Positions 1-7,574 of a DNA stretch of 36,799 bases are shown piece after piece (position 1 is the stretch's first letter; every line of letters begins with the position of its first letter). The position numbers were made by a program, and so were the translations under genes. The stretch lies in NCBI GenBank assembly GCA_002309345.1, contig DBWZ01000019.1:45580-82378 (forward strand). The letters run 5' to 3'. The stretch comes from Pseudobutyrivibrio sp. UBA1225. Its GTDB lineage: Bacteria > Bacillota > Clostridia > Lachnospirales > Lachnospiraceae. The notes beneath the pieces were generated by a model. It worked only from the letters and a program-made list of their open reading frames with translations, was not told the origin of the DNA and did not search any database.

Positions 1-285
1 TCACTTTTTATTTCGCTAAGCGCACTACAATGCGCTGCAATTGCTACTAAGCTAGTTTTGTGGAACTATTTCTTTTAAGTATATTTCATGTCCGTTCAGG
101 GACAAACAACACCGACAGAATTGTAAATAGTTGAACGCACACTTACAAATAAAGATGGCGGCATTAGCATTTATAGAAAATCATAATCTTATGCGACGTC
201 AGCAGGTTCCCCTGGGGCTGTCTAGGCGGGGGAGTCCCGGGCGGGGGCAGGTGGAGAAGAGGAGAGGGTGCCGGGCCAGACAAGG
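1..285 (+). repeat. Dispersed intergenic repeat, copy 1 (subtype A)
   Basis: Non-coding block upstream of ddl. It opens with CACTTTTTATT and carries, in order, a GCGCA/TGCGC hairpin (about 21-36), GCAATTGCTACTAAG, AACTATTTCTTTT, ATGTCCGT, a TTGTAAAT segment, ATAATCTTA, then a GC-rich tail starting GCAGGTTCCCCTGGGGCTGTC-like at about 202. The same blocks in the same order occur in the minus-strand copy at 36467-36790 and, more distantly, in the two arms at 3691-4385. The tail (206-276) has many G-runs on the plus strand. Stops interrupt every frame I checked against the other copies, so I read it as a structured or mobile non-coding element. Its 5' edge may be cut by the window start. Confidence 0.75.
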
Positions 286-286
286 C

Positions 287-315
287 TTGTATTTTTGCGG
301 GAAAAATACTATATT
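287..315 (+). promoter_or_regulatory. Candidate promoter for ddl-murF
   Basis: A weak -35 TTGTAT at 287-292 lies exactly 17 bp before a -10 TATATT at 310-315. The spacer contains a small palindrome (TATTTTT / AAAAATA, about 290-308). It begins right after the GC-rich tail of repeat copy 1. Position and spacing fit; the -35 is poor. Confidence 0.4.
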
Positions 316-342
316 AACGGTTGAAAGAATGAGGTAAGAATT

Positions 343-1383
343 ATGGATATAGTAGTTTTGGCAGGTGGTCTCAGCTCGGAGCGAGACGTGTCGTTTAAGT
401 CGGGAACAATGGTAGCTCAGGCGCTTAGGGCGAGGGGGCATAGGGCGTTGGTGCTGGATGTCTTCATGGGCTATTTAGATAAGGAGCAGGATATTAGCGG
501 AGTCTTTGATAATAGCGAAGCAAATTCTGTTGTTGTGGAGGATATTCCTTCGGAGGCTCCGGATATAGAGGCGATTATTGCAAGTCGTCCAGATAAGAGC
601 AAGAGCTTTTTCGGTCCAAATGTGATTAAGATTTGCCAGAAGGCTGATGTGGTTTTTATGGCGCTTCACGGCGGCGATGGCGAAAGCGGTAAGGTTCAGG
701 CGGCTTTCGATTTGTATGGTATCAGGTATACAGGCAACGATTATATTTCAAGTGCCATTGCCATGGATAAGCAGATGACAAAGGATTTCCTTATTAAGGC
801 AGGGATTCCAACTCCAGCGGGCACAATGTTAAATAAGTCGGATAGAGAGGGTTTTTCGTTTGATAAGTATCCATGTATCGTAAAGCCAAATTGTGGAGGC
901 TCTTCAATTGGAGTCACAATCGTAAACAATCCAAACGAGTTGGATGCAGCTTTAGACGCAGCCTTCGAATGGGAAGACGAAGTGGTTATAGAGCAGTTCA
1001 TTAAAGGGCGAGAGTTCTCTGACGGTGTGATTGAGGGCAAGGCACTTCCGGTTATCGAGATTGCTCCAAAGCAGGGATTCTACGATTACAAGAATAAATA
1101 TGCGGCAGGCTCTGCGGTTGAGACTTGTCCTGCCCAGATAAGCGACGAAGTGACAACCAGAATGCAGAAGTATGCTGAAAAGGCATTTAAAACTCTTGGT
1201 CTAACTACTTATGCGCGTATAGATTTTATGATGGATGAGCAGGAAAATCTCTACTGTTTAGAGGCGAATACTCTTCCAGGTATGACACCAACTAGCCTTC
1301 TTCCACAGGAAGCAGCAGTTGTTGGAATGAATTTTGAAGATCTTTGTGAGCACCTGATTCAGGTGTCATTGAAGAAATATTAA
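343..1383 (+). CDS. ddl: D-alanine--D-alanine ligase
   Basis: ATP-grasp enzyme that joins two D-alanines for the peptidoglycan pentapeptide; cytoplasmic. 346 residues, normal length. Visible motifs: the N-terminal AGGLSSERDVS strand (residues 7-17, Glu13 binding the first D-Ala), HGGDGE near residue 110, the ATP-grasp lysine and glycine loop KPNCGGSSIG, the omega-loop GFYDYKNKY with the tyrosine typical of D-Ala (not D-lactate) ligases, and the metal/phosphate-binding EANTLPGMTPTSLLP near the C-terminus. The start has GAGGT a few bases upstream. murF follows after 28 bp on the same strand, and its product uses the dipeptide made here, so the two are probably one operon. The family call is firm; D-Ala preference is inferred from the tyrosine loop. 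Confidence 0.96.
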   Translation: MDIVVLAGGLSSERDVSFKSGTMVAQALRARGHRALVLDVFMGYLDKEQDISGVFDNSEANSVVVEDIPSEAPDIEAIIASRPDKSKSFFGPNVIKICQKADVVFMALHGGDGESGKVQAAFDLYGIRYTGNDYISSAIAMDKQMTKDFLIKAGIPTPAGTMLNKSDREGFSFDKYPCIVKPNCGGSSIGVTIVNNPNELDAALDAAFEWEDEVVIEQFIKGREFSDGVIEGKALPVIEIAPKQGFYDYKNKYAAGSAVETCPAQISDEVTTRMQKYAEKAFKTLGLTTYARIDFMMDEQENLYCLEANTLPGMTPTSLLPQEAAVVGMNFEDLCEHLIQVSLKKY

Positions 1384-1411
1384 AGCGAAACTTTAACTAG
1401 AGAGAAGACAT

Positions 1412-2791
1412 ATGAACACTATGACACTAACTAAGGTGGCTAAGGTTACAGGTGGAGAGTTGATTTTGCCTGAGGGCAGCCAGCACTTAGAAGACAAAGA
1501 AATATCTGGTGCAGTAAACGACAATCGTAAGGTGAAAAAGGACAACCTATTCATCCCTATGGTGGGAGCGCGGGTTGATGGTCACGATTTCATCGAGGAT
1601 GCTTTTTCAAAGGGCGCATTGGCGTCGTTGTCTGATAGAAGGCTTGATAAGGCTTCAGGACCTTACATCATCGTAGATGATACCAAGCTTGCATTAAAGC
1701 AGATTGCTACGGCCTATAGAATGGAGCTTTCTATTCCAGTTATCGGAGTAATCGGCAGCGTTGGCAAAACCAGCACCAAAGAGATGATAACATCTGTACT
1801 TGAGACCAAGTTCAAAGTTCTTAAGACGGAGGGAAATTTCAACAACGAAATAGGTTTGCCACTTACCATCTGTCGTATCGCAGACGAGCATCAGGTGGCA
1901 GTTGTAGAGATGGGAATATCCGATTTCGGAGAGATGCATCGTTTAGGCGATATCGCAAAGCCGGATATAGTTGTAATGACAAATATCGGTCAGTGTCATC
2001 TGGAATTTCTTAAAGATCGAGATGGTGTGCTTAAGGCAAAGACAGAAGTGTTTGAGCACATGCCAAAGAATGGAGTTGTCATATTAAACGGTGATGACGA
2101 CAAATTGCAGATGGCAGATACACTTGGTCTTAAAAAGATTTTCTATGGCGTGAACGGTCAGGATATTAGTGCAACTAACGTTATGGCAGATGGCATCACT
2201 GGAACAAAAGCGACATTCACTGTAGATGGTGAAAGCTTTGATGTTACAATTCATCTTCCAGGTATACACAACGTCATGAATGGTCTTGCTGCAGCGGCGG
2301 TCGGCAAACAACTTGGCCTTAAGATAGCAGATATCAAGCGTGGCCTCGAAAATGCAGGTACAATTGCAGGGCGCAATAACATTATCACAGTTGGCGATGT
2401 CACAGTTATTGATGATTGCTACAATGCTAATCCTGTATCGATGAAGGCTTCAATAGAAGTTTTGGGACATGCCCCTGCTAGAACTATAGCCGTGCTAGGG
2501 GACATGAAGGAGCTTGGAGCAGATGAGAAAAACCTGCACTTTGAAATAGGTAATGCTTTAGAAGAAAACCACATCGGTTATGTTTTCACTGTGGGTGATC
2601 TCGCCGAAGAAATCAATAAATCATTGGAGCAAAAGAACAGCTCTTGCATGGCTTACCACTATGACTCAGTAGAAAAAATGCTGGAGGATTTACTTCCAAT
2701 AATCCGTGGTGGTGATACCGTATTGGTTAAGGCATCGCACTCAATGAATTTTGATGCTGTGGTTGAAGCAATAAAAAATAGATTTAAATAA
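1412..2791 (+). CDS. murF: UDP-MurNAc-tripeptide--D-alanyl-D-alanine ligase
   Basis: Adds the D-Ala-D-Ala dipeptide to UDP-MurNAc-tripeptide, the last cytoplasmic step of pentapeptide synthesis. 459 residues, the usual MurF length. N-terminal substrate-binding domain with DNRKVKKDNLFIPMVG (about residues 37-52), central Mur ATPase with P-loop GSVGKTSTKE from residue 115, EGNFNNEIGLPLT and VVEMGISDFGEM after it, and the C-terminal domain with DDCYNANPVSM and VLGDMKELG. A second ATG lies three codons in (1421); I keep the first because AGAGAG upstream spaces acceptably. It is the second gene of the pair with ddl and is followed at once by a strong terminator. Confidence 0.96.
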   Translation: MNTMTLTKVAKVTGGELILPEGSQHLEDKEISGAVNDNRKVKKDNLFIPMVGARVDGHDFIEDAFSKGALASLSDRRLDKASGPYIIVDDTKLALKQIATAYRMELSIPVIGVIGSVGKTSTKEMITSVLETKFKVLKTEGNFNNEIGLPLTICRIADEHQVAVVEMGISDFGEMHRLGDIAKPDIVVMTNIGQCHLEFLKDRDGVLKAKTEVFEHMPKNGVVILNGDDDKLQMADTLGLKKIFYGVNGQDISATNVMADGITGTKATFTVDGESFDVTIHLPGIHNVMNGLAAAAVGKQLGLKIADIKRGLENAGTIAGRNNIITVGDVTVIDDCYNANPVSMKASIEVLGHAPARTIAVLGDMKELGADEKNLHFEIGNALEENHIGYVFTVGDLAEEINKSLEQKNSSCMAYHYDSVEKMLEDLLPIIRGGDTVLVKASHSMNFDAVVEAIKNRFK

Positions 2792-2857
2792 AAAAGCCTT
2801 CCCCTGACTAGACGATGTCAACTTAATGACATTGCCCTGACTAGGGGAAGGTTTTTG
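2789..2857. terminator. Bidirectional terminator between murF and plsC
   Basis: Perfect 9-bp outer stem CCTTCCCCT (2797-2805) / AGGGGAAGG (2843-2851), with an inner TGTCA/TGACA hairpin. An A-run precedes the stem and a T-run follows it, so it can stop transcription on both strands between two convergent genes. The word CCTGACTAG occurs twice inside the structure. Confidence 0.88.
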
Positions 2858-2860
2858 TAA

Positions 2861-3592
2861 TTATATTAGTTTGGCATCCGCATCCAACTGCGCTTGCATA
2901 ATTCTTTGCACATAAGCACCTACAAATTTTTTATCTTCACCCTCCAGCGCTGTAGGATCAACAGGTGGACAGAAGGTAACAATTACATGAGCCTTTTTCA
3001 TCCTAGGAGCCTGAGCCTCGAATACGGCGCGAGTATTGGTGAAACAAACAGGTACGATAGGACAACCTGTTTTGGTTGCAATCTTGAAAGAACCCTCATG
3101 GAAAGGAGCCATTTCTCCAGTCTTGGAACGAGTTCCCTCTGGGAAGATAAACATTGAAATGCCCTGTTTGATGTATTCTTGAGCTTTGAGAATAAGCTTC
3201 AAATCCTTACGTGGATCAGTTCTTGTAAGGAAGAGGCAGTAGTTAATCTTCATCCAAGTGCTTAGGAGAGGAACCTTTTCTATAGTGTTCTTTGAAAGGA
3301 AGCCAGTCACAGGTGGACAAAGGTGATAGCCGATTATGATATCAAATAGGCTTAAGTGATTTCCAATAAAAAGCACTGACTTGTCTTTAGGAACATTTTC
3401 ATATCCTCTGACTTCGCATTTTATTCCCGAAATAAAGATAACAACTCCAAATGCCCAAGCTACAAGCTTGTAGCCGAGCTTTTCTTTGAATGTCTTGTTG
3501 AAAAGTCCGATTATAAATAAAATTCCCCAGATAGGGATACTCACTATCAGAAATATTACTATAAAGGTGATAGATAAAATGGTTTTGAGCAT
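2861..3592 (-). CDS. plsC: 1-acyl-sn-glycerol-3-phosphate acyltransferase (PlsC family)
   Basis: Acylates lysophosphatidic acid to phosphatidic acid at the membrane. 243 residues from the chosen start. An N-terminal hydrophobic stretch (about residues 3-32) is followed by the family motifs: NHLSLFD (variant of NHxxxxD, motif I), the KINYCLFLTRTD region, FPEGTRSKTGEMAPFHEGSF (motif III) and CPIVPVCF (motif IV). An in-frame extension of 20 codons upstream exists, but ATG at 3592 sits just after a clear GGAGG, so I start there. It is monocistronic, convergent with murF, with its own promoter at the edge of the large inverted repeat. Acyl donor and chain specificity cannot be read. Confidence 0.92.
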   Translation of the reverse strand: MLKTILSITFIVIFLIVSIPIWGILFIIGLFNKTFKEKLGYKLVAWAFGVVIFISGIKCEVRGYENVPKDKSVLFIGNHLSLFDIIIGYHLCPPVTGFLSKNTIEKVPLLSTWMKINYCLFLTRTDPRKDLKLILKAQEYIKQGISMFIFPEGTRSKTGEMAPFHEGSFKIATKTGCPIVPVCFTNTRAVFEAQAPRMKKAHVIVTFCPPVDPTALEGEDKKFVGAYVQRIMQAQLDADAKLI

Positions 3593-3656
3593 GGTAACCT
3601 CCAAAATAAATATTGCATGCAGATGAACCTTTGAAAAACTGCATTCGACCAAAATT

Positions 3657-3685
3657 ATTATATGCTAGACGACATTATTTATCAA
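3657..3685 (-). promoter_or_regulatory. plsC promoter
   Basis: On the minus strand, TTGATA (complement of 3680-3685) and TATAAT (complement of 3657-3662) are separated by exactly 17 bp. The -35 box lies a few bases outside the left end of the inverted repeat, so transcription starts just outside the repeat and reads away from it. Confidence 0.75.
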
Positions 3686-3690
3686 TTAGT

Positions 3691-3995
3691 GTTACTATTC
3701 ACACATGTCAACGACGCAAATCTACCCTCAATCCAACAAGTTCAGTTTTTATTAGTCCCTTCTCAAGGCCTCAGGCTCCGCCTGCCCCTTGCAGAGTGAC
3801 TAGAGAAGAATTATTGATTATCTTATCTTCCAAACTAGAGCATGCTGACCTGTCTTTTCACAGCTTTTACAAATCGAATTGAATGTGTATAGCTTGACGG
3901 ACATTCTAAACCTATATAAGAGTTTCAAAATCTATACTTAGGGTAATTGCTAATCTATTACATTCACCAAGTGCAATTTAAAAAGTGTTTTTTGT
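3691..3995 (-). repeat. Dispersed repeat, copy 2 (subtype B), left arm of inverted repeat
   Basis: Read on the minus strand this carries CACTTTTTAAATTGC, GCAATTACCCTAAG, ATGTCCGTCAAG, GATTTGTAAAA, then CTGCAAGGGGCAGG and the end block GTGTGAATAGTAAC. It matches the reverse complement of 4085-4385 at roughly three quarters or more of positions by eye, with small indels. It shares block order with the copies at both window ends. No open frame is conserved between the arms. Confidence 0.85.
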
Positions 3996-4075
3996 TTTTA
4001 TAGTCACCGGCGCACATTCGCCGTCCTGGCTCAAGTGACGCCTTCAGCCGCCGTCCTGGCGGCTGATGACTATAC
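3996..4075. repeat. Hairpin-rich centre of the inverted repeat
   Basis: Between the arms lies a spacer closed by TATAGTCA (about 4000) and TGACTATA (about 4068). It holds two hairpins, CGGCG/CGCCG and CAGCCGCC/GGCGGCTG. The word GCCGTCCTGGC occurs twice. It is GC-rich against AT-rich flanks. The whole 3691-4385 unit could fold into one very long hairpin. Confidence 0.7.
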
Positions 4076-4084
4076 AAATCAAAA

Positions 4085-4385
4085 ACCACTTTTTATTGCA
4101 CTAGGTTCATTCCAAAGAAACGCAATTACTCCTAAGATAGATTATGAAACTCTTTTTATATAACTAAACTTATGTCCGTCAAAGCTACACATTCATCCGA
4201 GATTTGTAAAACTTTGAAAAAACAGGTCACAATAAACATGCGACAGTGGAAGATTAGATAATCATAATTCTTTGCTGGAACTCTGCAAGGGGCAGGCGGA
4301 GCCTGAGGCCTTGAGAGGGGACTAATAAAAATCAAAACTCTGGGTTGAGGGTAGATTTGCGTCGTTGGCATGTGTGAATAGTAAC
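4085..4385 (+). repeat. Dispersed repeat, copy 3 (subtype B), right arm of inverted repeat
   Basis: Plus-strand mirror of copy 2: CACTTTTTATTGCAC at 4087, GCAATTACTCCTAAG, ATGTCCGTCAAAG, GATTTGTAAAA, CTGCAAGGGGCAGG around 4282-4296, TTGAGGGTAGATTTGCG, and GTGTGAATAGTAAC ending at 4385. The terminal 40 bp are better conserved with copy 2 than the interior is, as expected for functional ends or a recent duplication. Confidence 0.85.
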
Positions 4386-4532
4386 GGACGAGTGAATAAT
4401 TAGAAATAAAAAGTGAATATTGTTGAATATTAATACAGTTATAGCAAAATTTAAAATTCTTATTTTTCTTAGTGAAATAGGGCAAAAACGACTGTTTTTT
4501 ATGATAAATATTCAAAAAATAGCATCAAAATT

Positions 4533-4561
4533 TTGACAAATTAGACAAAAAGTGGTAGAAT
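4533..4561 (+). promoter_or_regulatory. veg promoter
   Basis: A consensus -35 TTGACA (4533-4538), a 17-bp spacer and -10 TAGAAT (4556-4561), about 60 bp before the start codon. It is one of the best promoters in the window and predicts strong sigma-A-type transcription. The bases between the repeat end (4385) and this promoter are plain AT-rich DNA. Confidence 0.85.
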
Positions 4562-4621
4562 CTTTTCAGCGAATTCAAGAATGTATTAACATTCAAAACT
4601 GCTAGAAAAGGGGGAGACATC

Positions 4622-4867
4622 ATGGAACGCGAAGACTTCGACAAGGTACGCGAATCTGTTAGATCTCAGTGTGGTAGTAGAGTCGTTATTCAGTTAGACA
4701 AGGGTCGTAACAAAGTTGACATTCAACAAGGAGTTATCAAAGAGGCATACCCAAGTGTATTTACAATTTTAGTTGACAACACCGAGACATGTCCATCACA
4801 GTTACTTTCCTTCAGCTATACAGACATCATTACTAAAGAAATTCGCATGAAGCTACTAGATTGTTAA
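4622..4867 (+). CDS. veg: Veg family protein
   Basis: Small protein of 81 residues matching Bacillus subtilis Veg (DUF1021, about 86 residues). Veg is highly expressed in Firmicutes and has been linked to biofilm control; its biochemical role is not settled. Conserved features visible: a basic core (DKGRNKVDIQQG, residues 27-38), AYPSVFTILVDN (43-54) and SFSYTDIITKEI towards the end, giving an all-beta SH3-like fold in the family. The start follows GGGGGAG at good spacing. It stands alone between its own promoter and a terminator. Confidence 0.93.
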   Translation: MEREDFDKVRESVRSQCGSRVVIQLDKGRNKVDIQQGVIKEAYPSVFTILVDNTETCPSQLLSFSYTDIITKEIRMKLLDC

Positions 4868-4897
4868 TTACTAGTTACAATTAAATATGGAAACTAA

Positions 4898-4926
4898 ACC
4901 GTCGGTATTTTGCCGGCGGTTTTTTC
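4898..4926 (+). terminator. veg terminator
   Basis: Stem ACCGTCGG / CCGGCGGT (4898-4920) with one G-U pair, followed by a run of six T (4921-4926), 30 bp after the veg stop codon. Confidence 0.88.
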
Positions 4927-5091
4927 AGTTTTATGATAATAATTCTATCCATGTTGTAAAAATTCTTTTTAGCGCTAAACTAAGGCAGAAATTGTCGTTT
5001 TTAAACAATATTGCAGTTATTTTTTAACTATTTTTCAGTTTTTGGAAAAAAGTGAAGTGATTTTATTGATATATATATGTACTAATAACTT

Positions 5092-5124
5092 ACGGCTGGA
5101 TTTGTAAATCCGCCGTCGATTTTT
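5092..5124 (+). terminator. Terminator-like hairpin in the leader of the 142-residue gene
   Basis: ACGGC-t-GGATTT / AAATCC-GCCGT (5092-5116), an 11-bp stem with one bulge and a 2-base loop, then TTTTT at 5120-5124. The GGAGG of the next gene comes only 10 bases later. It may be an attenuator or a boundary terminator. The 180 bp before it are AT-rich with a possible TATATAT box near 5070 and nothing else I can name. Confidence 0.55.
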
Positions 5125-5146
5125 GCTTACGAAGGAGGACAAAATT

Positions 5147-5575
5147 ATGGCAAACAAAATGAAGGACCTAATTAACAAATGTAAGGAATTAATGTCGAGA
5201 TGCTTACCTATTAAGAATCCTAGCATTGATTCTGACAGAACAGCGAGTGTCAATGATAGTAGAACATCTTTATCAAATTCTACGCTTAATGACGAGCGGG
5301 CTACCTGGGAGATAATAGCAGATATGACTCATGAAAGTTTAATGGATAGAAACCCACAAATCCCTAAAGAAACAGAAAAATCGCAACACATTTTGCCAGA
5401 TGATATAACTAATTTATCTGATACGGAAACAACTCAAATAAATATACTTCAGTCTGAGCCTATAGATCCGACATATGGATATACTAATCCTATGTATCGT
5501 CAGCCTGAAAAAACAGCTAAATCGCCGAAAGCAGACGGTCACAAAAGGCAAATGAGTCATAGTTCAAACATTTAG
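5147..5575 (+). CDS. Hypothetical protein, 142 residues, function not recognised
   Basis: I do not recognise the family. The start is chosen at 5147 because GAAGGAGG precedes it at ideal spacing; a possible upstream ATG (5123) lies before the ribosome site. The product is hydrophilic, with no signal peptide and no membrane segment. A basic, two-cysteine N-terminus (KMKDLINKCKELMSRC) is followed by a Ser/Thr/Asn/Asp-rich middle that looks disordered, a YGYTNPMYRQPEK patch, and a basic tail. It is single, with a leader hairpin that resembles a terminator, so expression could be conditional. The excellent ribosome site and uninterrupted frame support a real gene. Confidence 0.7.
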   Translation: MANKMKDLINKCKELMSRCLPIKNPSIDSDRTASVNDSRTSLSNSTLNDERATWEIIADMTHESLMDRNPQIPKETEKSQHILPDDITNLSDTETTQINILQSEPIDPTYGYTNPMYRQPEKTAKSPKADGHKRQMSHSSNI

Positions 5576-5619
5576 ACTTTAAGTTTCATGCTTTGACACT
5601 TCCGATTGCACTATTTCCC

Positions 5620-5648
5620 TTGAAAACCAACACTAAGACTTGTATCAT
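5620..5648 (+). promoter_or_regulatory. Candidate promoter for the NlpC/P60 cluster
   Basis: TTGAAA (5620-5625), 17-bp spacer, TATCAT (5643-5648), about 95 bp before the hydrolase start. A second TTGACA-like box lies 27 bp further upstream (about 5593). Confidence 0.55.
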
Positions 5649-5744
5649 AATATGGAGAGATTACGTAAAATGACACTAGATATAGATTTTGTTTTTTGTG
5701 GAAAACAAGAAGTTATTGGTTATTGGTTTTGGAGATAGTGTTTT

Positions 5745-6848
5745 ATGAAATATAAAAAGATAGTTAAGTCGGTGGTTTGCATTTCTTTGATGGCAGCCCT
5801 GTTTTTGTCGGATTCTTTGGTGACAACTGCTGTTCGCTCTATTTCAGAGATTGAGGCGGAGCAGGAGGCTTTAGAGTCCGAGATTAGCGAATTGGATTCC
5901 GATTTATATTCAATAGTTAGCCAAATCACTGAGATTGAAACAGCGATTGCGGATATGGAAGCCGAAATCGAAGAGACTAAGGCGGCTTTAGAGGATGCTA
6001 AGAAAGCCAGAGAAGAGCAATACGCCGCCATGAAGCTTCGTATCAAGTACATGTATGAATCTGAGGATCCCAGCATATTTGAGATGCTTGTTTCATCTGG
6101 TTCTATCAGCCAGTTTTTAAATAAAATGGAATACGCTAGTAGCGTATATGACTACGACAGAGAAAAACTCGAGCAGTTCCAAGCTATTGAGGCAGAAATC
6201 GAAGAACTGGCAACCACATTGGAGACTGAGAAAAAATCTCTTGTATCATCCAAGAAGGAATTAGCTACGCAAGAGGCAAATCTTAAAACAGTGATTTCCG
6301 AGAAAAAGGATGAAAAGAAAGACTTGGATGCTGAGCTTAAAGAAGCCAAAGAAATTGCAGCTAGAGAGGCAGCTCTTCGTGCAGCCAGAGAGGCTGCAGC
6401 TCGACAGGCCAACAACGGTACAGGCACAGCTCAGGTTTCAGCAGGTTACAGCGGTTTCAATGTTAATGGTGATTTAAACCCAGGATATTCAACTGGTGTC
6501 AGCGGTTCTAGTGTTGTTTCCTTCGCACAGCAATACGTAGGTTGTCCATACGTATGGGGAGGAACCAATCTGTCTGGAGGTTGTGATTGTTCTGGTTTCG
6601 TACAAGGAGTACTGGCAAATTTTGGTATTAAATATGGTGGAAGAATGACCTCAGGTTCCTTTAGAGGAGTGGGCAAAGAGGTCAGCTATAACTACATGCA
6701 ACCCGGTGATGTTGTTTGCTACCCTGGACACGTAGCAATCTACCAAGGCGGCGGCACAATTGTGGAAGCACAAAGTACTGCCACTGGTATTACAAATTAC
6801 CGATCAGTCAATTGCCATTCAATTATTACTATACGAAGGGTACTATGA
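5745..6848 (+). CDS. PcsB/CwlO-like peptidoglycan hydrolase, coiled coil plus NlpC/P60
   Basis: Secreted endopeptidase predicted to cut stem peptides of peptidoglycan. 367 residues: signal peptide (1-30), a long Glu/Lys/Ala-rich coiled coil in two arms (about 33-92 and 139-222) around a helical region (95-135), a Gly/Ser/Asn linker (223-255), and a C-terminal NlpC/P60 domain (256-367). The catalytic Cys282 is in GGCDCSGF and His329 in PGHVAIY; a polar third residue is expected in the NCHSI segment. The layout matches PcsB and CwlO, in which coiled coils link the hydrolase to FtsEX, but no ftsEX is present here. The start has GGAGA upstream. The stop overlaps the start of the next gene (ATGA). 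Confidence 0.9.
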   Translation: MKYKKIVKSVVCISLMAALFLSDSLVTTAVRSISEIEAEQEALESEISELDSDLYSIVSQITEIETAIADMEAEIEETKAALEDAKKAREEQYAAMKLRIKYMYESEDPSIFEMLVSSGSISQFLNKMEYASSVYDYDREKLEQFQAIEAEIEELATTLETEKKSLVSSKKELATQEANLKTVISEKKDEKKDLDAELKEAKEIAAREAALRAAREAAARQANNGTGTAQVSAGYSGFNVNGDLNPGYSTGVSGSSVVSFAQQYVGCPYVWGGTNLSGGCDCSGFVQGVLANFGIKYGGRMTSGSFRGVGKEVSYNYMQPGDVVCYPGHVAIYQGGGTIVEAQSTATGITNYRSVNCHSIITIRRVL

Positions 6849-7561
6849 TTATTAAAAAATTAATCAAACCAATATTGTTACTAGTGTGCGTAGGTGTTAT
6901 AATCTACGCACTTCTTACCATGAACACAGGCAGAGGACCTATCGAGTACAATCAACATCTCGATGATGCAGCTGTTACCGTTGATGGTCAGGCAGTAACA
7001 TTCAAGGATTTGGCTTTTTACATTCTCTACGAGGAAGGCAAGGTTGAAGAACAGGCCAAGATTTACAATCCTGATTCAACCAAAGATTATTGGAACGTTC
7101 ACACCAATGATACCTTCATCCAGGAGGAGGCCAAGGATGTGGTTATGGGGATGGCTGTTCACGACCATCTGTTTTATCAGCTAGCTGTGGCAGAAGGTAT
7201 GGATAAGCTTTCACCTAGTGAGGAGCAGGATTTAGACTACGCTATTACAGATTTCTGGGAAGACTTGTTAGATGAGCAGTGGGAACACCTGCCTTGCACC
7301 GAAGAAGAAATCAATAATCAGATTCGTATAGCAGCAATTGCAGAAAAATACCAAGATTTCATTGCTGATAAAGAAGGACCTAGTCAGGCGGCCTACAAGT
7401 ACGACGGCTATTATTATGGTCAGATTCGCGACCAGCACAAGGTCAAAATCAACAAGAAATTATGGGATAAGTTTGTGCTGGGTGATATCACTTTAAAGCA
7501 CAAACATATCAATTATATAAATGGATTGACTGATGAGGACAAGAAAAAGAAAGAGGAATAG
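6845..7561 (+). CDS. Membrane-anchored SurA-N-like protein without a PPIase domain
   Basis: 238 residues from the ATG at 6845, which overlaps the preceding stop as ATGA and indicates translational coupling. One N-terminal membrane segment (about residues 7-25) is followed by an extracellular helical domain. The stretch AAVTVDGQAVTFKDLAFYI (about 41-60), then paired helices with FIQEEAKDVVMGMAVHDHLF and a LSPSEEQDLDYAI helix, resembles the N-terminal chaperone region of SurA/PrsA/trigger-factor-like proteins. No parvulin domain follows. The C-terminus is short, basic then acidic (TDEDKKKKEE). The context suggests help in secretion or folding of the co-transcribed wall hydrolase. The fold assignment is by pattern and moderate in certainty. 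Confidence 0.6.
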   Translation: MIIKKLIKPILLLVCVGVIIYALLTMNTGRGPIEYNQHLDDAAVTVDGQAVTFKDLAFYILYEEGKVEEQAKIYNPDSTKDYWNVHTNDTFIQEEAKDVVMGMAVHDHLFYQLAVAEGMDKLSPSEEQDLDYAITDFWEDLLDEQWEHLPCTEEEINNQIRIAAIAEKYQDFIADKEGPSQAAYKYDGYYYGQIRDQHKVKINKKLWDKFVLGDITLKHKHINYINGLTDEDKKKKEE

Positions 7562-7574
7562 AGAGGCATTAGAA

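Noticed and set aside
131..337. 68-codon ORF upstream of ddl
   Set aside because: Within repeat copy 1 and its tail, composition driven by G-runs, no conserved product among copies.
3613..4515. Two ORFs sharing SRPQAPPAPCRV (3613-3882 plus, 4156-4515 minus)
   Set aside because: The shared peptide comes from the two arms of the inverted repeat; outside the GC core the translations diverge, as expected for non-coding DNA.
4622..5575. Operon of veg with the unknown 142-residue gene
   Set aside because: A clear terminator follows veg and another hairpin precedes the second gene.
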